Part shown: positions 59,702 to 64,000 of the stretch, in pieces | Position numbering within the stretch: position 1 is the stretch's first letter | Layout: each line of letters begins with the position of its first letter | From: Pedobacter sp. HDW13 | GTDB lineage: Bacteria > Bacteroidota > Bacteroidia > Sphingobacteriales > Sphingobacteriaceae | Assembly: GCF_011303555.1 (NCBI RefSeq) | Contig: NZ_CP049868.1 | Span: 2,418,001-2,482,000, forward strand | Length of the DNA: 64,000 nucleotides | Direction: 5' to 3' | Position numbers and translations under genes: made by a program | The notes under the pieces: model-generated | Database searches by the model: none | What the model saw: the letters and a program-made list of their open reading frames with translations, nothing else | Told to the model about the DNA's origin: nothing

Positions 59702-60049
59702 TTAACAAAACAGTTCCTGTTCATCCCTGTTTTCAGTCGGGATTTTTTTTAAAAAATCATCAAAAGATGGGCCTTCGTTATCCGAATAGATGCCATAAGC
59801 ATCAAGTATATAGCCTATGTTTTTATCCTGATCTTCTACAAGGTACAATACTGAATTGTCTGCAGGGTCGGAATCGCCTTCAAAGCGATAAGTTTTTACG
59901 ATGGTTAAATCTTCTGGGTTATAAATGGTGCCCAGCGTTTTGCTTTGCATCTTGCCGTGATCGCTTATTTTTAATTCGTTATCTTTTCCTTTCAGCCTCA
60001 ATTTCTCCAAAATTTGACTCAAAGTGTTCATTGCAATTGGCTGTTCCAT
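59702..60049 (-). CDS. Hypothetical protein, 115 residues
   Basis: The protein starts MEQPIAMNTLSQILEKLRLK (an internal ATG six residues later is an alternative). It contains an acidic, likely alpha/beta fold: GTIYNPEDLTIVKTYRFEGD, SVLYLVEDQDKNIGYILDAY. There is no signal peptide, membrane helix or cofactor motif. Its style (Asp/Glu-rich, ending DEQELFC) resembles small cytosolic Pedobacter proteins I have seen without an assigned role. It diverges from the superoxide dismutase gene. Confidence 0.65.
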   Translation of the reverse strand: MEQPIAMNTLSQILEKLRLKGKDNELKISDHGKMQSKTLGTIYNPEDLTIVKTYRFEGDSDPADNSVLYLVEDQDKNIGYILDAYGIYSDNEGPSFDDFLKKIPTENRDEQELFC

Positions 60050-60165
60050 GGTTATACGATTTTATAATTTAAACAAGTGGTTTTCGAAATGGTTTTATCA
60101 CAAATGATTTTAAACCAAACCAAATGGTTTTCAGGCTGTTTCTCCTTAAACTAAATTTTAAAATC

Positions 60166-60723
60166 ATGAAAAAATATTTTTTAAGCCTGTTAATTGTCGG
60201 CACAGCTTTTTTAAACGCCTGTACCAAAACCGATAAAGAAGTGGCGCAAGCCAACCTGACTGAAACAGCCGATCCATCGAAAAATATCGGTACAGCGAAG
60301 TTTTACGAGCTTAGTGATGGGAAGATTAAACTCGATATTGAAATGAATTTTGCGGCAAGGGCGGATAGTAATGTAGCCGTGCACTTTCACGAACATGGCG
60401 ATTGCGGTAACATGGGCGAGAATACACACGGGCACTGGAATCCTACGAAAGAAGCACATGGGAAGTGGGGTTCGGTAGCTTACCACAGTGGCGATATTGG
60501 GAATATTATGCTCGATAGTAAAGGGCATGCAACCTTATCGATAACCACCGATCGGTGGAGCATTAAAGATGGCGACATTAAAAATATTATCGGCAGAGCG
60601 ATTATTGTACACGGTGGTACCGACGATTATACAACACAACCTACCGGCAACTCGGGCCCAAGGGTAGGCTGTGGGTTATTGAAGCAGTTAAGTAGTCTCT
60701 TCGTCACTTCGAGCGGAATATAA
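60166..60723 (+). CDS. sodC: Cu/Zn superoxide dismutase family lipoprotein (SodC)
   Basis: The ATG at 60166 gives MKKYFLSLLIVGTAFLNAC, a lipoprotein signal, followed by TKTDKEV; an earlier in-frame start adds 14 residues. The 185-residue protein has copper ligands in VHFHEHGDC, zinc/copper ligands in HWNP, AHGKWG and YHSGDIGNI, the copper ligand in VHGGTDDY, and the late SGPRVGCG arginine. The cysteines in GDC and GCG should form the conserved disulfide. It disproportionates superoxide in the periplasm or on an outer membrane face. All key residues appear present. Confidence 0.92.
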   Translation: MKKYFLSLLIVGTAFLNACTKTDKEVAQANLTETADPSKNIGTAKFYELSDGKIKLDIEMNFAARADSNVAVHFHEHGDCGNMGENTHGHWNPTKEAHGKWGSVAYHSGDIGNIMLDSKGHATLSITTDRWSIKDGDIKNIIGRAIIVHGGTDDYTTQPTGNSGPRVGCGLLKQLSSLFVTSSGI

Positions 60724-60792
60724 TGGAGCCGAGAAGTCTATTGATGAATGATTGTTGTAGATATAAGTAAGTGTTTTATTTGATTACTTTTT

Positions 60793-60820
60793 AAGCGGTT
60801 AATTTTTAACCGCTTTTTTT
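60793..60820 (+). terminator. Terminator of sodC
   Basis: AAGCGGTTAA and TTAACCGCTT form a perfect 10-bp stem with loop TTT, followed by TTTTT. It lies between sodC and exbD. Confidence 0.88.
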
Positions 60821-60866
60821 ATGCAATTCGAGTTTTATTGTCATCATCATTAAAAAACCAAATATT

Positions 60867-61394
60867 ATGGCAACACTAAACGAATCGCAAGGCAGCAAGG
60901 CTGCAAAAGGAAGAACCAAAAAAGCGACACCAAGGGTAGACCTTACTGCAATGGTAGATCTGATGTTTTTACTGACAACATTTTTTATGCTCACTACCTC
61001 TTTGGGCTCGCTAAATGCGGCAGATATTGCTAAACCCATCAAAACAGATGTTACTGATAATTATCCTGAATCCAGAACCATGACCATTTTATTGGGGAAG
61101 AATAACCAGGCTGTTTGTTACATGGGGACAATAGAAAAAGCAGATATGAAAGTAGTAGCCGTTAAAAATATTCAGGATGAGTTAAAGGCAAATGAACTTA
61201 AAGTGGCTAAAACACATTCCAATAATCCGGCAAAATTCATGATTGTGATTATCAAACCTACCAAAACGTCTAAATTTCAGGATTTTGTAGATTTGGTAGA
61301 TGAAATGAAAATTGTCGGTATCAAATCGTATGCAATCGACGATGACCATATCAGTAAGGAAGAATCCTTATTTATGAAATCGAAAGGCATGTAA
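60867..61394 (+). CDS. ExbD/TolR-family biopolymer transport protein
   Basis: The 175-residue protein has a basic cytoplasmic tail (1-26), one membrane helix (about 27-45, AMVDLMFLLTTFFMLTT) with the conserved aspartate D31 needed for proton use, and a periplasmic domain. It resembles ExbD/TolR that, with ExbB/TolQ and TonB, energises outer-membrane transport. No ExbB or TonB gene is next to it, so it must work with partners elsewhere. It may serve the SusC transporters in this window, but that is speculative. Confidence 0.85.
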   Translation: MATLNESQGSKAAKGRTKKATPRVDLTAMVDLMFLLTTFFMLTTSLGSLNAADIAKPIKTDVTDNYPESRTMTILLGKNNQAVCYMGTIEKADMKVVAVKNIQDELKANELKVAKTHSNNPAKFMIVIIKPTKTSKFQDFVDLVDEMKIVGIKSYAIDDDHISKEESLFMKSKGM

Positions 61395-61688
61395 ACAGGT
61401 AATGTTGGTCTAAAATCAGCGAATAAAACGAATATGCCCTGATTTTTTTCTAATGAATAAATTGAATATGATAAATAATACAATGGTTTTTGAGTAAACA
61501 GGCCAATTGGAGTCGATTTAAGCTGTTTTATGCGTTTTGTTAAGCTTACGTTAGTTTTTTGTTAGATGTTTAATAATACACCTGTACTGCTAATATGTTT
61601 ACATTCGTCTATTGTCTGGCCAGGCATTAGGCGGCAATCCCGAAAAGCCTTTAATGAGTAGGGAGCTTAAAACTCAAAAAAATCTAGT

Positions 61689-61895
61689 ATGAAAAGTTTA
61701 GAATTAAAAAATCTTAACGTTCAGGAAATGAACACAGCCGAAATGTCGCAAGTTGAAGGTGGTGGTATTGTTAACAATACTTTAACTGAAGTTTTAACTT
61801 CTCTTTCTACCGCTTTAAACGCAGTTGGTGCAGATACTTCAACATTCTTAAACAAAACATTGACCAATGTTTTGAAACTTGTTTGGAGCTTATAA
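61689..61895 (+). CDS. Double-glycine-leader peptide (candidate bacteriocin or signal precursor)
   Basis: The 68-residue peptide has a GG-type leader: LELKNLNVQEMNTAEMSQVE ending in GG at residues 24-25, with the expected hydrophobic positions before it. Cleavage after G25 would release a 43-residue core (26-68) starting GIVNNTL and ending LKLVWSL. The core has no cysteine, about zero net charge, a Trp near the C-terminus and a repeated TLT-x-VL motif (31-36 and 57-62), and it looks like an amphipathic helix. An HlyD and a C39-peptidase ABC exporter follow, the standard machinery for such peptides. Biological activity is unknown. Confidence 0.8.
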   Translation: MKSLELKNLNVQEMNTAEMSQVEGGGIVNNTLTEVLTSLSTALNAVGADTSTFLNKTLTNVLKLVWSL

Positions 61896-61908
61896 GCAAA
61901 GTTATTGT

Positions 61909-61939
61909 ATCCGCTGTTCTGATTTTCAGGATAGCGGAT
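61909..61939 (+). promoter_or_regulatory. Hairpin between the peptide gene and the export genes
   Basis: ATCCGCT pairs with AGCGGAT (7 bp), and inside it TTCTG pairs with CAGGA, loop ATTTT. There is no T-tract, so it may attenuate or protect RNA, allowing more peptide than exporter mRNA. Confidence 0.6.
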
Positions 61940-61958
61940 GCTTTATCAACTAAATACT

Positions 61959-63119
61959 ATGGCTTTAACCAACTACTCAACCGAAAAAATTTCAAATACC
62001 GCTCTCGTTTATCGTTCTCAAATCAGTAAGCCCAGTCAGTTAATTTATGTGGTTACCGTAGTGGCCATTATAGCTGTGCTAGTGGCCCTTCCCATTATTA
62101 AAATACCCATTAGTATTAATGGTACCGGTATTTTACAATCAACTATCGAAAAAACTGAACTTATTGTACCCGTAAACGGTCGCTTAATACAGTATAAGCT
62201 AGCGGATAACAAAAGACTGAAACAGGGTGATACCCTCCTAGCCATTGATGCCGGATTACCCAAGCAGCAAGATGCGCTGGTTGAAACACGTAAAAACCAG
62301 ATAACCCGCTTTTTACAGGATATTAGCACTCTTTTATCGTTTAATGGCGGTTCTTCCAGTCTACAAACGGGGCAATATGTAGCCTCATGGCAGCAATATG
62401 TACAGGAATTAAAAAATGCCGGTATTGCCAAGCGGCAGGCAACAAGCACCTTTGCACGTTACAATAAATTGTACCAGAATAAAGTGCTTACGCAATCTGA
62501 ATATGAAAAATACAAATACGAACTGGAGCAGGCCGAATCGGTTTACCTTATGGTGCGTACCAAATATAAAACCCAATGGCAAACCGAAGCCAACGGCTAC
62601 CGCAACGAACTGCGCGAGCTTTCTGGTCAGCAAGCCGAAATTAACGAACAGAAAAAACAGTATGTATTAAGGGCTCCGATCGATGGATCGGTTCAGAACT
62701 TAGTTGGGATACAAAACGGAGCCTATGTTTTTGCCAACCAAAAAATCGGAGAGGTTTCGCCCGATGCCGGTTTGGCCGCTTATTGTTACATCAATCCATC
62801 CGATATTGGCCTGATTAGAAAAGGACAGGAGGTGCACTTTCAGATTAATGCCTATAACTATAACCAGTGGGGCCTGGCTGTGGGTAAAGTGATTGATATT
62901 GCCGATGATATTGTGATTTTAAACGGTAACCAGCCTGCCTTTAAGGTAAAGTGCCTGATGGATAAAAATTTCCTGATGCTTAAAAACGGTTACAAAGGTT
63001 ATTTAAAAAAGGGAATGAATTTTACTGCCCGTTTTAAAGTAACTGACCGCAGTTTATTTCAATTGCTTTACGATAAGGTAGACGACTGGGTTAATCCAAA
63101 CTTAATCCAAAAAACATAA
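61959..63119 (+). CDS. HlyD-family membrane fusion protein
   Basis: The start at 61959 (MALTNYSTEKISNTALVYRS) is preferred; an ATG at 61938 adds seven residues and lies in the hairpin. About 386 residues: a cytoplasmic tail, one membrane helix (about 29-50, LIYVVTVVAIIAVLVALPII), a lipoyl-like half (IVPVNGRLIQYKLADNKRLK), a coiled coil (about 110-225) and the second lipoyl half (YVLRAPIDGSVQNLVGIQNG) with a beta-barrel. It links the inner-membrane ABC exporter with an outer-membrane channel. No TolC-like gene is in the window. The ABC gene starts six bases later. Confidence 0.9.
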   Translation: MALTNYSTEKISNTALVYRSQISKPSQLIYVVTVVAIIAVLVALPIIKIPISINGTGILQSTIEKTELIVPVNGRLIQYKLADNKRLKQGDTLLAIDAGLPKQQDALVETRKNQITRFLQDISTLLSFNGGSSSLQTGQYVASWQQYVQELKNAGIAKRQATSTFARYNKLYQNKVLTQSEYEKYKYELEQAESVYLMVRTKYKTQWQTEANGYRNELRELSGQQAEINEQKKQYVLRAPIDGSVQNLVGIQNGAYVFANQKIGEVSPDAGLAAYCYINPSDIGLIRKGQEVHFQINAYNYNQWGLAVGKVIDIADDIVILNGNQPAFKVKCLMDKNFLMLKNGYKGYLKKGMNFTARFKVTDRSLFQLLYDKVDDWVNPNLIQKT

Positions 63120-63125
63120 CAGGCC

Positions 63126-64000
63126 ATGAGTACTAAGGTTAAGCAAAGAGATATTACTGATTGTGGCGCGGCTTGTCTGGCCTCGGTGGCCTCGCATTAC
63201 AAGTTAAATTTAGCGGTTGCCCGTATCAGGCAACTTGCCGGAACAGATAAAAAAGGAACCACGGTTTTAGGGCTGGTAGAGGCCGCTCAAAAATTAGGAT
63301 TTGAAGCAAAAGGTGTAAAAGCGCCTTTTGATAGTTTATTTAAAATACCTACACCTGCCATTGCGCATATTATTGTAAATGATATCCTGCAGCATTTTGT
63401 AGTGATATATAAAGTAAACAATAAATTTATAGAGGTGATGGACCCTATAGATGGGAACGTGCATCGTAAAACACATGATCAATTTAAAAAGGAGTGGACT
63501 GGTGCACTGGTGTTGTTGTTGCCATCTGAAAGTTTTCAGCTTGGCAATGAAAAAAAATCAATTCAGGGAAGATTTTGGAATTTGATTAAACCGCACAAAG
63601 GCATTCTGACACAAGTTTTATTTGGTGCAGTTGTTTATACTGTGTTGGGTTTATCTACCTCTATTTTTGTACAAAAACTGGTCGACTTTGTGTTGGTTGA
63701 CGGTAATCAGAATCTGCTCAACCTAATGAGCATTTCAATGATGGTAATTTTGGTCGTTCAGCTTTTTATTGGCTCGGCTAAAACTATTTTTACGTTAAAA
63801 ACGGGTCAGTTAATTGATGCGAAGCTTATTTTAGGCTATTACAAACATTTGCTCCGGTTGCCGCAACAGTTTTTTGATACCATGCGGGTGGGCGAAATTA
63901 TTTCGCGGATTAACGATGCAGTAAAAATCCGTACCTTTTTGAATGATGTATGCGTAAACTTTCTGGTAAACATTTTTATTGTTTTCTTTTCGTTTATCAT
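63126..64000 (+). CDS. Peptidase-containing ABC transporter (C39 type), partial
   Basis: The gene runs off the window; 291 residues are visible. The N-terminal C39 peptidase has Q7, catalytic C13 in DITDCGAACLASVASHY, H90 in ILQHFVVIY and D106 in MDPIDG. All four are present, so it should be able to cut GG leaders. Membrane segments of the exporter start at about residue 160 (GILTQVLFGAVVYTVLGLST), and the visible part ends inside the membrane domain. The ATP-binding domain is beyond the window. It surely exports the peptide encoded at 61689 or others nearby, after removing the leader. Confidence 0.92.
   Translation, partial: MSTKVKQRDITDCGAACLASVASHYKLNLAVARIRQLAGTDKKGTTVLGLVEAAQKLGFEAKGVKAPFDSLFKIPTPAIAHIIVNDILQHFVVIYKVNNKFIEVMDPIDGNVHRKTHDQFKKEWTGALVLLLPSESFQLGNEKKSIQGRFWNLIKPHKGILTQVLFGAVVYTVLGLSTSIFVQKLVDFVLVDGNQNLLNLMSISMMVILVVQLFIGSAKTIFTLKTGQLIDAKLILGYYKHLLRLPQQFFDTMRVGEIISRINDAVKIRTFLNDVCVNFLVNIFIVFFSFI

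Overview
The window reads as chromosomal DNA of a Bacteroidetes bacterium of the family Sphingobacteriaceae, most like Pedobacter. The signs are SusC/SusD outer-membrane pairs, promoters of the TTTG-N19-TAnnTTTG type, absence of Shine-Dalgarno sequences, many lipoproteins with the signal ending C-K-K, the futalosine menaquinone route, and a 16S-Ile-Ala-23S-5S operon. The genus is an inference from sequence style; no database was searched.

Layout. 1-3.7 kb: housekeeping genes (mqnD, mqnB, a PTPS-type pterin synthase with folE, fabD). 3.7-8.4 kb: a very large NtrY-like histidine kinase and a coiled-coil membrane protein. 8.6-15.8 kb: an amino-sugar and peptidoglycan-sugar block, with a DigH-type glycosyl hydrolase, a LacI regulator, a frameshifted NagX-like transporter/acetyltransferase, a NagB-PIG-L fusion and anmK. 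A LacI-type palindrome lies between the divergent nagB and anmK. 15.9-26.8 kb: two SusCD pairs separated by a DeoR regulator, whose upstream DNA carries two groups of 10-bp-phased direct repeats; a DUF4397 lipoprotein ends the block. 27-30.8 kb: small proteins, an esterase and a CtpA protease. 30.8-37.2 kb: a GH29-GH92-GH2 glycan-degradation cluster with a perfect LacI-like palindrome before the GH92 gene. 37.3-43.8 kb: ferredoxin and its reductase, an EF-Tu domain III-like protein, prolyl oligopeptidase, lpxH and prfA.

43.8-51.4 kb is the stable-RNA region: two tRNA-Asp genes in a 270-bp-offset tandem duplication, decayed remnants of a transposase OrfA and a VOC protein, three tandem rrn promoters with identical spacing, then the rRNA operon with a visible pre-23S processing stem and a terminator. 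51.4-60.7 kb holds a LysR-hutH-hutU histidine-degradation unit, a LysR-mdaB-ygiN quinone unit, an EamA exporter and a Cu/Zn superoxide dismutase.

The right edge (61.7-64 kb) is the most distinctive system: a 68-residue double-glycine-leader peptide, an attenuator-like hairpin, an HlyD-type fusion protein, and the start of a peptidase-containing ABC exporter with an intact C39 catalytic set. This is a candidate peptide (bacteriocin or signal) export locus cut off by the window end.

Four otherwise clean coding frames (one NagX-like, one outer-membrane barrel, two in hutU) are each broken by what looks like one missing G in a G/C run. This pattern suggests assembly error more than gene decay.
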